A stretch of 47,061 bases of DNA from Desulfosporosinus sp. OT. GTDB taxonomy: Bacteria > Bacillota > Desulfitobacteriia > Desulfitobacteriales > Desulfitobacteriaceae. Each line of letters starts with the position of its first letter. Position 1 is the first letter of the stretch. The position numbers and the translations under genes were made by a program. Under the pieces are notes generated by a model that was not told the origin of the DNA, searched no databases, and was given only the letters and a program-made list of their open reading frames with translations. Below are positions 1 to 8,418 of this stretch, piece after piece. The DNA lies in contig NZ_AGAF01000112.1 of NCBI RefSeq assembly GCF_000224515.1, positions 1 to 47,061 of the forward strand, in the 5' to 3' direction.

Positions 1-90
1 AAATTTATTAAGTCCATGTGTAGTAAGTTTCTTAAAAACGAAGCAATTTCTATTTTTGTTTATTCGCATAGGACAATTCTGTCTAAAAAT

Positions 91-143
91 AATAAAAATC
101 AATGGTAATTATACTGTCTGCATAATTACCATTGATTTTTATT
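91..143. terminator. Bidirectional terminator-like hairpin after ahcY
   Basis: A perfect 22-bp inverted repeat (91-112 with 122-143) encloses a 9-nt loop. Both arms carry A/T runs at the ends, so it can terminate on either strand. It lies 43 bp past the ahcY stop and is the likely end of that transcript. Positions 1-90 hold no recognisable gene. Confidence 0.8.
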
Positions 144-185
144 AATAATGAATATATTAAATTTAATCACATTGCTGATAAAGTT

Positions 186-1442
186 TTAGGCCTCTTCAGA
201 ACTCCAAGAAGCGAGGTAACGTTCTTGCTCCTTGGTCAATGTGTCAATTGATAAACCTAAGGATTGGAGTTTAAGTGTTGCAACTTTCTCATCAATCTCT
301 GTATTCACTTGATAGACTTTTGCCGAAAGTTTGTCGTGATTTATTGCAACGTATTGTAGTGATAGCGCCTGTAAAGCAAACGTCATGTCCATGACTTCCG
401 CTGGATGCCCATCCCCAGCAGCTAGATTAACTAAGCGTCCCTCTGCCAAAAGGTATACTTGTTGCCCACTAGGAAGAGTATATTCAGTTATATTAGTCCT
501 AGCAGTTTTCTCGGAGATTGCTATTTCTTTCAGTTGCGCTACATTAACCTCCACATCGAAGTGTCCAGCATTACACATGACAGCACCCGATTTCATTAAA
601 ACAAAATGTTCTTTATTAATAATATCGGTGTTGCCCGTCACCGTTATAAAGAAATCACCGCACTTTGCTGCCTCGACCATTGGCATTACTTCAAATCCAT
701 CCATCAGAGCCTCATTCGCTTTTATAGGGTTAATTTCACAAATGATAACTCGTGCTCCTAACCCCTTTGCACGAAGAGCAACCCCTTTACCGCACCAGCC
801 ATATCCAGCGATGACAGCTGTTGTACCGGCAACTACCAAATTAGTCGTTCGCATAATCCCGTCCCAAACAGATTGACCAGTACCATACCTGTTATCAAAT
901 AAGTACTTACATTGAGCATCATTGACAGCAATCATCGGAAACTTCAGAACCCCATCACTCTCCATAGAATGCAAACGCAGAACACCCGTTGTCGTCTCTT
1001 CAGCTCCTCCCTTGACTTTCTGGAGAAGTTCAGGGCGAGTTGTATGTATCGTTGATACAAGATCTCCTCCGTCATCAATGATAAAGTCTGGTTCCGTATC
1101 GAGAGCCAATTGAAGATGATGATTAAATTCTTCATCCGTCGCATTATACCAAGCATGTGCTCCAATTCCTTGTTGAACGAGAGCAGCTACTACATCATCC
1201 TGAGTGGAAAGCGGATTGCTTGCGACCACAGTCACTTCAGCACCACCGGCTCTTATCACATGCGCTAAGTAAGCTGTTTTAGCTTCTAAATGCAAACAAA
1301 TAACTACTTTCTTACCAGCAAAGGGGAGTTGTTCCTCAAATTCCTTCCGTACCATATTAAGCACTTGCATCCGTGGTGTTACCCAATCAATTTTACGTTG
1401 CCCAAGAGGTGCTAATCCTAAGTCACGAATAGTAAATTTCAT
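186..1442 (-). CDS. ahcY: Adenosylhomocysteinase (S-adenosyl-L-homocysteine hydrolase)
   Basis: This NAD-dependent cytosolic enzyme splits S-adenosylhomocysteine into adenosine and homocysteine, relieving product inhibition of methyltransferases. The 418-aa length suits the shorter bacterial/archaeal form. Visible family signatures are the substrate-domain segments IDDGGDLVSTIH and EETTTGVLRL, the NAD-binding GYGWCGKGVALRAKGLGA, and the VMCNAGHFDVEV segment. The ATG has a modest purine-rich ribosome site (GAAGG) and sits just downstream of a 10-bp hairpin (1468-1491). An aldolase gene on the same strand ends 221 bp upstream. The pairing may reflect salvage of SAM by-products, but no other methionine-salvage gene is in view. 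Confidence 0.96.
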   Translation of the reverse strand: MKFTIRDLGLAPLGQRKIDWVTPRMQVLNMVRKEFEEQLPFAGKKVVICLHLEAKTAYLAHVIRAGGAEVTVVASNPLSTQDDVVAALVQQGIGAHAWYNATDEEFNHHLQLALDTEPDFIIDDGGDLVSTIHTTRPELLQKVKGGAEETTTGVLRLHSMESDGVLKFPMIAVNDAQCKYLFDNRYGTGQSVWDGIMRTTNLVVAGTTAVIAGYGWCGKGVALRAKGLGARVIICEINPIKANEALMDGFEVMPMVEAAKCGDFFITVTGNTDIINKEHFVLMKSGAVMCNAGHFDVEVNVAQLKEIAISEKTARTNITEYTLPSGQQVYLLAEGRLVNLAAGDGHPAEVMDMTFALQALSLQYVAINHDKLSAKVYQVNTEIDEKVATLKLQSLGLSIDTLTKEQERYLASWSSEEA

Positions 1443-1467
1443 GTATTTATTTACCTTCTTTCTTTTC

Positions 1468-1491
1468 TTAATATTTTGATGAAAATATTAA
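1468..1491. other. 10-bp AT-rich hairpin in the ahcY leader
   Basis: TTAATATTTT and AAAATATTAA (1468-1477, 1482-1491) pair perfectly around a 4-nt loop, directly ahead of the ahcY ribosome site. Together with the 221-bp gap it could be the end of the upstream aldolase transcript or a leader structure for ahcY. I see no SAM or SAH riboswitch consensus around it. Confidence 0.4.
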
Positions 1492-1663
1492 CAAAACTAC
1501 TTTGTGAAATACCTCGCTCATCTCAAGGATTAAGTATCCTCAGATCAAATAAGTCCTTCCTGGAGCGTACTAAGATTACTTTAATATATGTCTCTGTACT
1601 TATTATACTCTAAAACGCTTATTATTTCTTATACATACACTGAGAAAAACTGATTCGCTTTCT

Positions 1664-2314
1664 TTATCTCTGACCATACGTATTAAGATAAAAATTTCGC
1701 ATACCTTCAATATCATCCTGCGTTAATTCCACTGCACCACCCATAAGCTGGGCGAGAATTACAATTTGTGCAGACTTCTCGACGACTTGACAAACCCTAA
1801 AGGCCTCAACTAAATCTCGACCTGCGCCTAACATACCGTGGTTGGCAAGCAAAACTGCATTACGTCCGTTCATAGCTTTAACGGTATTAATTCCGAGTTG
1901 TTCTGTGCCTGGCAGCGCATATTCGTTTACTCGCACGCATCCGCCTGCAATCTGCACCAAATCTTCGATCACTCCTGGAATTTCTTTTCGTGCTACGGCC
2001 ATTGCTGTCGCGTAGGGACTATGTGTATGTACAATAGCCTGTATATCTTGACGAGCATTATAAATCGTCAAATGCAATGGCACTTCAATGGAAGGCTTTC
2101 GAGCTCCATTAATAATATTTCCTCTTAAGTCCAATACAACAATATCCTCAGGCACTAACATGTCGTAGCTCATTCCGGTTGGCGTAATAGCAAAATAGTC
2201 TTCACCAGGAATCCGACAACTGATATTACCCCAAGTTCCTACCGTAAGGTTAGTCGCCAACATTTCGATTCCTTTTTCCACCACTTTTTCACGGGTCGCC
2301 AGTAGATTATCCAT
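1664..2314 (-). CDS. Class II aldolase/adducin family protein (fuculose-1-phosphate aldolase-like)
   Basis: This is a zinc-dependent class II aldolase of the L-fuculose/L-rhamnulose-phosphate aldolase family. From the start chosen here the protein is 216 aa. The expected active-site set is present: Glu77 in PSIEVPLH, His96 and His98 in VHTHSP, and His159 in LANHGMLGAG. The upstream in-frame ATGs lack a ribosome site, whereas the ATG at 2314 follows GGAAGGTGA at good spacing. In some anaerobes a member of this family cleaves 5-methylthioribulose or deoxyribulose phosphate in SAM by-product salvage. Lying beside ahcY makes that plausible but unproven; sugar-phosphate aldolase is the alternative. 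Confidence 0.85.
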   Translation of the reverse strand: MDNLLATREKVVEKGIEMLATNLTVGTWGNISCRIPGEDYFAITPTGMSYDMLVPEDIVVLDLRGNIINGARKPSIEVPLHLTIYNARQDIQAIVHTHSPYATAMAVARKEIPGVIEDLVQIAGGCVRVNEYALPGTEQLGINTVKAMNGRNAVLLANHGMLGAGRDLVEAFRVCQVVEKSAQIVILAQLMGGAVELTQDDIEGMRNFYLNTYGQR

Positions 2315-2475
2315 TAAGTTTTCACCTTCCCACTTCAAGTCACAAGTAACAAGATAGACCTCACTTTTTGTTATTTCAACTACCATCATAGTAATTTTTC
2401 AAGAAATTAGCAAACATACTTTTATGGTAGATTCTGGTTCTTAGTACAAGGGTTTATGATCTTTGATAAAAAGCT

Positions 2476-2503
2476 AAACCTAGGCAAATTTTCGCCTAGG
2501 TTT
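2476..2503. terminator. Hairpin upstream of the aldolase gene
   Basis: A 10-bp perfect stem, AAACCTAGGC with GCCTAGGTTT, and an 8-nt loop. On the minus strand it is followed by a T-rich stretch. It separates the dsr side from the aldolase gene and could stop read-through in either direction. Confidence 0.45.
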
Positions 2504-2606
2504 AATTAGCTCAATTAACTTTTATGATTATGAATACTTGGCTTTACGACAGACCACAAGTCCAGACCCGCCTCAGTTGCGCTTACTCGCTGCCTGTAAA
2601 AGGCAA

Positions 2607-2694
2607 GAGTCCCCGTTAGCCATGACTCGAACAGGACGTTCGTGGGTTAGAGCACCGCCATGGATGGCATGGTGCCGTGACGGCGAGAAGGGAC
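2607..2694. repeat. 88-bp palindrome-containing repeat, copy A
   Basis: First of two near-identical direct copies (see 2705-2791). It contains the hairpin-forming CGAACAGGACGTTCG and an inverted repeat around GCACCGCCATG and CATGGTGC. It is much richer in G+C than the flanks. Short open frames through it look like chance frames. Confidence 0.8.
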
Positions 2695-2704
2695 GGATGG
2701 CCCC

Positions 2705-2791
2705 GAGTGTCCCTGTAGCCTGACTCGAACAGGACGTTCGTGGTTAGAGCACCGCCATGGATGGCATGGTGCCGTGATGGCGAGAAGGGAC
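2705..2791. repeat. 88-bp repeat, copy B (87 bp)
   Basis: Second direct copy, separated from copy A by 10 bp. It differs by only a few substitutions and single-base indels (for example GTGGG versus GTGG, and GACGGCG versus GATGGCG). Just beyond it another hairpin, ACCAATA-GAT-TATTGGT (2797-2813), leads into the dsrC terminator. Confidence 0.8.
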
Positions 2792-2830
2792 CTTATACCA
2801 ATAGATTATTGGTCCCGATGGCACAAAAAA

Positions 2831-2848
2831 AGGGAGGCCACCCTCCCT
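2831..2848 (-). terminator. dsrC rho-independent terminator
   Basis: On the minus strand AGGGAGG pairs with CCTCCCT around a 4-nt loop, followed at once by a run of seven T. It lies 5 bp after the dsrC stop. Confidence 0.85.
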
Positions 2849-2853
2849 AGAAA

Positions 2854-3171
2854 TTAGACGCAACCGGTTGGTTTAGGAAGACCTGCAACTTTACAGGCGC
2901 CCTTTCCTGGACCACCTGGAAACAGTACATAAATCTTCTTTTGATCAAAACCTGTGTCTTTACACATTTTCCGAACCATTGGTGCAACACCATATTGTGC
3001 ATAATAGTCTCTAAGGTAGTTGATCAGTTTCCAATGTTCTTCAGTAAGCTCCTCCACATCCTCAGTGGCAGCAAGAGCTAGTGCAACACTTTCATTCCAA
3101 GCTGCAGAATCCTCGAGAAAACCATCTTCATCCAATTCTACTGATAAATCACCTACAACAAGTTGAGCCAT
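2854..3171 (-). CDS. dsrC: DsrC, sulfur-carrier protein of dissimilatory sulfite reduction
   Basis: DsrC is the co-substrate of dissimilatory sulfite reductase. Its two C-terminal cysteines hold sulfite sulfur as a trisulfide, which the DsrMKJOP complex then reduces. The 105-aa protein has the canonical C-terminal arm: Cys93 (GKGACK) and the penultimate Cys104 are separated by 10 residues, so this is a true DsrC rather than a TusE-like homologue. The family core EEHWKLINYLRDYY is also present. The ATG follows AAAGGAGG. It lies 170 bp downstream of dsrP on the same strand and has its own terminator. dsrAB is not in the window. Confidence 0.97.
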   Translation of the reverse strand: MAQLVVGDLSVELDEDGFLEDSAAWNESVALALAATEDVEELTEEHWKLINYLRDYYAQYGVAPMVRKMCKDTGFDQKKIYVLFPGGPGKGACKVAGLPKPTGCV

Positions 3172-3341
3172 TTTAATTTTCCTCCTTTGAGTTTATTAAA
3201 ATTGATAAGTGTTTGAGTATGGCTACTAAGATACCCTGCATTTTCAATGGAACGGCAATACCAATCCCGCAAGTTCTTAAAAGAACAGTTGAATTGTAAT
3301 CCTTTCACCACCCAAACAAATATCAAAAAGACCAACAAAAT

Positions 3342-4505
3342 CTATTGTGCTTTTTCTTCTCTAACTGAGATAGCAACCTTATAAAGGATTGTAAGAATCA
3401 GGAATCCAATTGCATACACACCAAGAACAATGGATATCTCATTACTCGTTGGAAAATACTCCGTTACACGTTCAAAAGAATTCGGTACAAATCCAGCAAT
3501 GATAAGAACTACCCCTTTGTCAATCCAGTTTGCAAAGAATATTGCTAACAGAGCTATTGGCAGAAGTACTTTATTCTTACGTGTTGGGAAAACCAACAAA
3601 AGAATCCCCAGAAAGGCAAGAAATGTTGCTGTCCACATAAAGGGAACTAAGCTTGCATGTCCGTCGAGTCCAACGAACACATACTTAAAGGCATGCATTT
3701 CGCCTGGTATACTGCTATAGAAGGCTGTGAAAACCTCACAAATATAGAAGAAAACATTAGCAATCATGGCATATCGAATGATTTTCACCAATGACTGGAT
3801 TGCTCCAACACCCGGAGGATCCGGATCAAATTTACTTACCTTTCGAACAATCAACAACAAAAGAATAAGTAGTGATGGGCCAGCAGCAAAAGCGGATGCT
3901 AGAAAACGAGCGGCCATAATTGCTGTTAACCAAAAGTGTCGTCCAGGAAGACCAGCGTATAAGAAAGCTGTAACAGTATGAATACTGAACGCCCAGGGTA
4001 CCGATAGATAAACGAGAAATTTAACCCACTTTGGTGGATGAATGCCTTTTCGCTCAGCGCCTAGAGACGTCCATCCTACAATAATATTGATGGCCAGATA
4101 ACCACATAAAACACACATATCATAAAACATGACTGAATGTAATTGAGGATATAAGAGAACATTCAAAATCCGCATTGGTTGACCGACATCTACAAAGATA
4201 AACAAGATACACATGATCACAGCGGAAACTGCTAAGAATTCACCGAAGATGACCATTTTACCAAACTTCTTAAAATCATGGAGATAATAAGGAGTTACAA
4301 GCATAACGGCCGATGCGGCAACACCCACAAGGAAAGTGAACTGGGCAATGTACAAGCCCCATGAAACATCTCTACTCATACCAGTTAGACCAAGACCATA
4401 ACTAAACTGTTTAAGGTAAGCCATAAAACCAACCGCGATCACAGCAAGCAGGAAGATAATCCATGCCCAGTACTTCTTACTACCGGTCAGAGCTTTTTCA
4501 AGCAT
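3342..4505 (-). CDS. dsrP: DsrP, NrfD/PsrC-type integral membrane subunit
   Basis: This is the quinone-interacting membrane subunit of the DsrMKJOP complex and belongs to the NrfD/PsrC family. The 387-aa protein shows about ten hydrophobic helices and the family-type segment SRDVSWGLYIAQFTF. Upstream GTG at 4514 lies inside the ribosome site AGGAGGTG, so the ATG at 4505 is preferred. The start overlaps the dsrO stop by 8 bp, which indicates translational coupling. Within the complex DsrP pairs with the periplasmic ferredoxin DsrO and cytochrome DsrJ. Confidence 0.94.
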   Translation of the reverse strand: MLEKALTGSKKYWAWIIFLLAVIAVGFMAYLKQFSYGLGLTGMSRDVSWGLYIAQFTFLVGVAASAVMLVTPYYLHDFKKFGKMVIFGEFLAVSAVIMCILFIFVDVGQPMRILNVLLYPQLHSVMFYDMCVLCGYLAINIIVGWTSLGAERKGIHPPKWVKFLVYLSVPWAFSIHTVTAFLYAGLPGRHFWLTAIMAARFLASAFAAGPSLLILLLLIVRKVSKFDPDPPGVGAIQSLVKIIRYAMIANVFFYICEVFTAFYSSIPGEMHAFKYVFVGLDGHASLVPFMWTATFLAFLGILLLVFPTRKNKVLLPIALLAIFFANWIDKGVVLIIAGFVPNSFERVTEYFPTSNEISIVLGVYAIGFLILTILYKVAISVREEKAQ

Positions 4506-5304
4506 GATCTTCACCTCCTACAAGGTAGTAAACACTTGGCTGGGTCCCCAAATCTGTTTTACGACGAATAGTAAATTTGCTACTGACTATTTTTCGAACC
4601 TCCGAGTTAGGATCATCCAAATCGCCAAATATTAGTCCACCATTCGAAGCTTCTACACAAGCTGGCATTTGACCTTTAGCCAATCGTTCTACACAAAAAG
4701 TGCATTTTTCAACAACCCCAGGTGTTCTCGTCGGAAAATCAGGGTTAGTCTTTTTAATAAAAGGTCTAGGATCCCTGTAATTAAAACTCCGTGCTCCAAA
4801 AGGACAAGCTCCCATGCAAAACCTACAGCCAATACAACGGTGATAGTCCATGTCGACGATTCCATCAGGTCTTTTGAAGGTCGCTCCTGTAGGACATGCC
4901 TTGACACAGGGAGGATTTTCACAGTGGTTACACATTACAGTAAAAGGTAGTTCTTTAAAACTTTCAGTCAAATATTCGTTATCCCCGCCGGAAAAAGTAT
5001 GCTCGTAATCGTCTTCCCATATCCACTTTATCTCATCTTTTGGATTACCAAAGTCAGGAATATTGTGAATGCTTACGCACGATTCGGTAACTCTTTTGAA
5101 GTCATCTTCTGATTTAAATTTACTCATATCCACTACCATAGCCCAGTGTTTCGCTTCTAAAGCATTTTCTGACGTCTTATAACCAGCTTCACCAGCCGCC
5201 TCTACCACTTTTCCGCGCAGACCTGTAATAGCAAACGAACCACCAAGTCCTAATGCGGTAACAATACCAGCTCTTCTCAGAAATTGTCTTCTATTAATGC
5301 TCAT
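4498..5304 (-). CDS. dsrO: DsrO, Tat-exported ferredoxin-like subunit
   Basis: This is the extracytoplasmic iron-sulfur subunit of DsrMKJOP and is thought to move electrons between DsrP and DsrJ. The 268-aa protein opens with a twin-arginine signal (NRRQFLRRAG followed by a hydrophobic stretch, residues 5-35). It carries several ferredoxin cysteine groups: CNHCENPPCVKACP, CIGCRFCMGACP and CTFCVERLAKG, with a further Cys. The start overlaps the dsrJ stop by 4 bp (ATGA). Confidence 0.95.
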   Translation of the reverse strand: MSINRRQFLRRAGIVTALGLGGSFAITGLRGKVVEAAGEAGYKTSENALEAKHWAMVVDMSKFKSEDDFKRVTESCVSIHNIPDFGNPKDEIKWIWEDDYEHTFSGGDNEYLTESFKELPFTVMCNHCENPPCVKACPTGATFKRPDGIVDMDYHRCIGCRFCMGACPFGARSFNYRDPRPFIKKTNPDFPTRTPGVVEKCTFCVERLAKGQMPACVEASNGGLIFGDLDDPNSEVRKIVSSKFTIRRKTDLGTQPSVYYLVGGEDHA

Positions 5305-5768
5305 TTTGTTGCCCCCCCTGGCTCAGAGTGGCAACTCCAACAGGTCGGCTTAACAGATGCATAATCATGGCAGGAAACACAGAACTGATCAGACGTATTC
5401 ACTGCCGGGTTACTAACTCCTACTTCATTTACTGCTGGATTACTCACTCCTGATGTGTTCGATGCCGCCCCAGTTGAATGACATTTTGTGCACGTATCAA
5501 TATTAATTTCGAATGTCTTTCCTTGACTGTTCGTATATTCTGTCAGTCCATCACGAACGTAAGCCTGTCTCCATTGATTGAGCAGTTGCATATGATTGTT
5601 CCTCATATAATCTGCAGGTTCAACACATTGGGAATCCGCAGCTTGTTTAAGGTTCGCATCAAGATTTTCGGGCCCTGCGTTTGCTTTACCCATATTATAG
5701 AAGAAAGGAAATGTCAGGAAAGCTAAAAAGATAACAAGCCCAACAATAATTTTTCCACCTTTGTACAT
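5301..5768 (-). CDS. dsrJ: DsrJ, triheme c-type cytochrome
   Basis: DsrJ is the periplasm-facing multiheme cytochrome of DsrMKJOP. An uncleaved or signal-anchor helix lies at residues 6-24. Three CxxCH heme sites are visible at 93-97 (CTKCH), 130-134 (CVSCH) and 143-147 (CWSCH). Cys48 in QCVEPADYM matches the conserved cysteine proposed as an unusual axial heme ligand in this family. Between hemes 1 and 2 lies a tandem repeat of GVSNPAVN (107-114 and 117-124). The ATG overlaps the dsrK stop by one base (TAATG). Confidence 0.95.
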   Translation of the reverse strand: MYKGGKIIVGLVIFLAFLTFPFFYNMGKANAGPENLDANLKQAADSQCVEPADYMRNNHMQLLNQWRQAYVRDGLTEYTNSQGKTFEINIDTCTKCHSTGAASNTSGVSNPAVNEVGVSNPAVNTSDQFCVSCHDYASVKPTCWSCHSEPGGATK

Positions 5769-7393
5769 TACTCATTACCTCCCTTTCCAGGAAGATCCTG
5801 AAGACGTATGTCGAGTGTTCTCCTAATCTCGCCCTTCATCACTAAAGCATTTGCCAACAGCTCAGTCGTACCTGTAACCCCTACCCCTGGACACCAGTAG
5901 TCCATGAGAGCCGGGAATGCAGCACGATCCACTGCGCAAATATTAGCCAGCATATTAACTCCGTGTTTCTCTTGAACGTATCTAACTGCATTGGCGCGAG
6001 GAAAACCGCCCCTCATACGCTGTTCCATATTTTCTGAGGCATTTAATCCTGAACCACTTCCGCAACAGAAAGTTTTTTCTCTGATTGTGTTTTCAGGCAT
6101 CTCGTAGAAATTATTGCAAACAGACTTGATGATATAGCGGGGCTCTTCAAGTAGACCCATACCTCTCGAAGGATTACAAGAGTCATGATAAGTTACTTTG
6201 AGATGATCATTCCGACTTGGGTCAAGTTTAAGTTTATTGTGCTTAATTAAATCAGCCGTAAATTCGGAGATATGAATCATCTTAGTAGACTTAGCATTTT
6301 CAAACCTCGTTCCAGTTATTGGCGATACTGGAACCTCCAAGAAATCTGCAGGGCCATGCCAGGTATCCATATATTGATTAAGAACTCTCCACATGTGGCC
6401 ACATTCTCCACCAATAATATATTTTACCCCTAATCGTTTTGCTTCCGCATAAATCTTGTAGTTGAGTCTCTTAGCTGTATCATTCGAGGTGAAAAATCCG
6501 AAGTTCCCACCCTCAGAAGCATAGGTACTCCAAGTGTAATCAAGACCGAGTTCATGGAATAGCATTAAATAACCCATACAGGTATAAATGCCCGGCTCTC
6601 CTAAAAAGTCTCCTGATGGTGTGACAAATAATATCTCGGCACCTTTCCTATTAAAGGTGGGATTCACTCTAATACCGGTAATCTCCTCGATATCATCACA
6701 CATGGTTTCAATATTCCCCGTAATTGCATGAGGCTCAAGACCGAGGTGATTTCCCTTCATATAACAAGCCGCTGCTGGTCCCGAGATCCAGTCAATGTTC
6801 AAGCCCACTAAGTTAAGAAGTTCTCTACCGATTATTGTTACCTCAGCTTGGTCGATACCATATGGACAGAAAACAGAACAGCGACGACACTCGGTACATT
6901 GAAAAAAGTAGGACCACCATTCTTTGAGCACATCCATATCAAGTTCTCTCGCGCCAGCTAAGCGCCCCAGGAATTTACCCGATTTGGTAAAATACTTTTT
7001 ATAGACTGATCTCAGCAGTTCTGCTCTAAGAACAGGCATATTTTTCGGGTCACCAGTAGCTATATAGAAGTGACATTTATCGGCACAGGCACCACATCTA
7101 ACACAAATATCCATGAAAACCTTAAACGAGCGATATTTGCTTAATCTCTCGGCGATTCCGTCTAATATGGTTGTTTCCCAACCCTCAGGCACTTTCCAGT
7201 CTTCGTCGGCTGGGGACCATTGTCGCGGATTAGGTAACCCCAGAGTTATAAGATCTTTTTCCTTTGCACCCCAACAGTAGGTACCCGGTTTGAATTCGGT
7301 TGGTGTATCCATCCAATCCGTTGCAGGAGGATGATAACTAATATTTGATAGTTCTTCTGGTTTAGGAGTCTTAACTTTTTCAACTTTTGCCAT
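5768..7393 (-). CDS. dsrK: DsrK, HdrD-like iron-sulfur catalytic subunit
   Basis: This is the cytoplasmic, HdrD-related subunit of DsrMKJOP and the likely site where the DsrC trisulfide is reduced. The 541-aa protein has two 4Fe-4S motifs (Cys97/100/103/107 and Cys166/169/172/176). A CCG-type catalytic region includes Cys406 (SCNPSRGMG), the double Cys443-444 (FCCGSGSG) and Cys486. The usual CxxC at the end of the CCG motif is reduced to a single Cys here, as expected for DsrK rather than HdrD. The gene is 6 bp downstream of dsrM. Confidence 0.95.
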   Translation of the reverse strand: MAKVEKVKTPKPEELSNISYHPPATDWMDTPTEFKPGTYCWGAKEKDLITLGLPNPRQWSPADEDWKVPEGWETTILDGIAERLSKYRSFKVFMDICVRCGACADKCHFYIATGDPKNMPVLRAELLRSVYKKYFTKSGKFLGRLAGARELDMDVLKEWWSYFFQCTECRRCSVFCPYGIDQAEVTIIGRELLNLVGLNIDWISGPAAACYMKGNHLGLEPHAITGNIETMCDDIEEITGIRVNPTFNRKGAEILFVTPSGDFLGEPGIYTCMGYLMLFHELGLDYTWSTYASEGGNFGFFTSNDTAKRLNYKIYAEAKRLGVKYIIGGECGHMWRVLNQYMDTWHGPADFLEVPVSPITGTRFENAKSTKMIHISEFTADLIKHNKLKLDPSRNDHLKVTYHDSCNPSRGMGLLEEPRYIIKSVCNNFYEMPENTIREKTFCCGSGSGLNASENMEQRMRGGFPRANAVRYVQEKHGVNMLANICAVDRAAFPALMDYWCPGVGVTGTTELLANALVMKGEIRRTLDIRLQDLPGKGGNE

Positions 7394-7399
7394 CCTCGA

Positions 7400-8401
7400 T
7401 CACTCCTTTTCCACCGGTATACCAGCTTTTTTCATTTTTTCTCGGAATTCGTCTTCGTAATGCTCATAGGTATGATATTCTAGTTCAGGATTCCATGGAT
7501 TGATGTGTCTTACCATACGATTGTTATTTTTCATATTCCGTGTAGGACTAAGGAATATACCACCCATATGCATTAACTTACTCGTAGGGAAGTAGGCAAA
7601 CAATATACAGATAAGAAACAGGTGAATATAAAAGATAGCTCCAATTCCTACAGGAATAACGGGGTGCAATTGAACTAATCCAAGTGCTAATTCTTTGACT
7701 GCGACAATATCAATTCTATAGTAGTACCTCATAAGCATTCCTGAAATCGCTATGCTCATTATCATAAACAGAGGGAAATAATCAGCGGCTAGAGAGATAT
7801 ACTTAACTTGTGGAATAACAATTCTTCTGAGGAACAAGAATGTAACAGCGAGCAAAAAGAAAAGATCCGTCAAATAGATCGGTGGTAAACCAATTTGCAA
7901 CATACCATCAATACTGTCAGCTATTTGTACGAAATACGGTACTGGCTCCAAAAAGAATCTAAGATGTCTGACGATAATTATGAGGAACGACCAGTGAAAA
8001 ACTAAGCTACCAACCCAAAGCCACTTCGCTGAACCATAGGATAATTTCGGGCCGTCTGCACCTACTCTTAATTCTGTTTTCGTGTTTCTGAATAAAGAAC
8101 GGAAAAAGAATATTTCTGAAGCCATTCTAACCACAACACCAAGGTTGGTTGTTGGGTTTTCGATCTTAGCTTGCTTGATCCATGGGAGAGATTTTTGCTG
8201 TCCACAGGTTGTGGGTATACGAAAGGGCACCGGTGAGCGACCCCATTTTAGGACACGATAGACAAATCCACCTACAAACATGACAAAGGCCAGATAAGGT
8301 ATGATAATACCAAATAGAAAATGTAAATTTGCCACATCCACTCCTAGGGTAGCGATCAGAATGAGTACAATTACTGCGAGGAAAGACAACAATGCTTTCA
8401 C
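7400..8401 (-). CDS. dsrM: DsrM, NarI-like membrane cytochrome b
   Basis: DsrM is the heme-b membrane subunit of the DsrMK module. It resembles NarI and takes electrons from menaquinol for DsrK. The 333-aa protein has about six hydrophobic helices with histidines inside or at the ends of several (for example LVFHWSFLIIIVRH and FYIHLFLICI). The start is GTG with a strong AAGGAGGT site. It is the first dsr gene after the RsbRD-like gene, 17 bp away, so the two are probably co-transcribed. Confidence 0.93.
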   Translation of the reverse strand: MKALLSFLAVIVLILIATLGVDVANLHFLFGIIIPYLAFVMFVGGFVYRVLKWGRSPVPFRIPTTCGQQKSLPWIKQAKIENPTTNLGVVVRMASEIFFFRSLFRNTKTELRVGADGPKLSYGSAKWLWVGSLVFHWSFLIIIVRHLRFFLEPVPYFVQIADSIDGMLQIGLPPIYLTDLFFLLAVTFLFLRRIVIPQVKYISLAADYFPLFMIMSIAISGMLMRYYYRIDIVAVKELALGLVQLHPVIPVGIGAIFYIHLFLICILFAYFPTSKLMHMGGIFLSPTRNMKNNNRMVRHINPWNPELEYHTYEHYEDEFREKMKKAGIPVEKE

Positions 8402-8418
8402 TCTACGACCTCCTTCCT

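Noticed and set aside
1443-1663. SAM or SAH riboswitch ahead of ahcY
   Set aside because: Conserved cores are absent; only an AT hairpin is there.
2538-2723. 61-codon open frame on the plus strand
   Set aside because: It runs through the palindromic repeat; no ribosome site and the frame breaks in the second copy.
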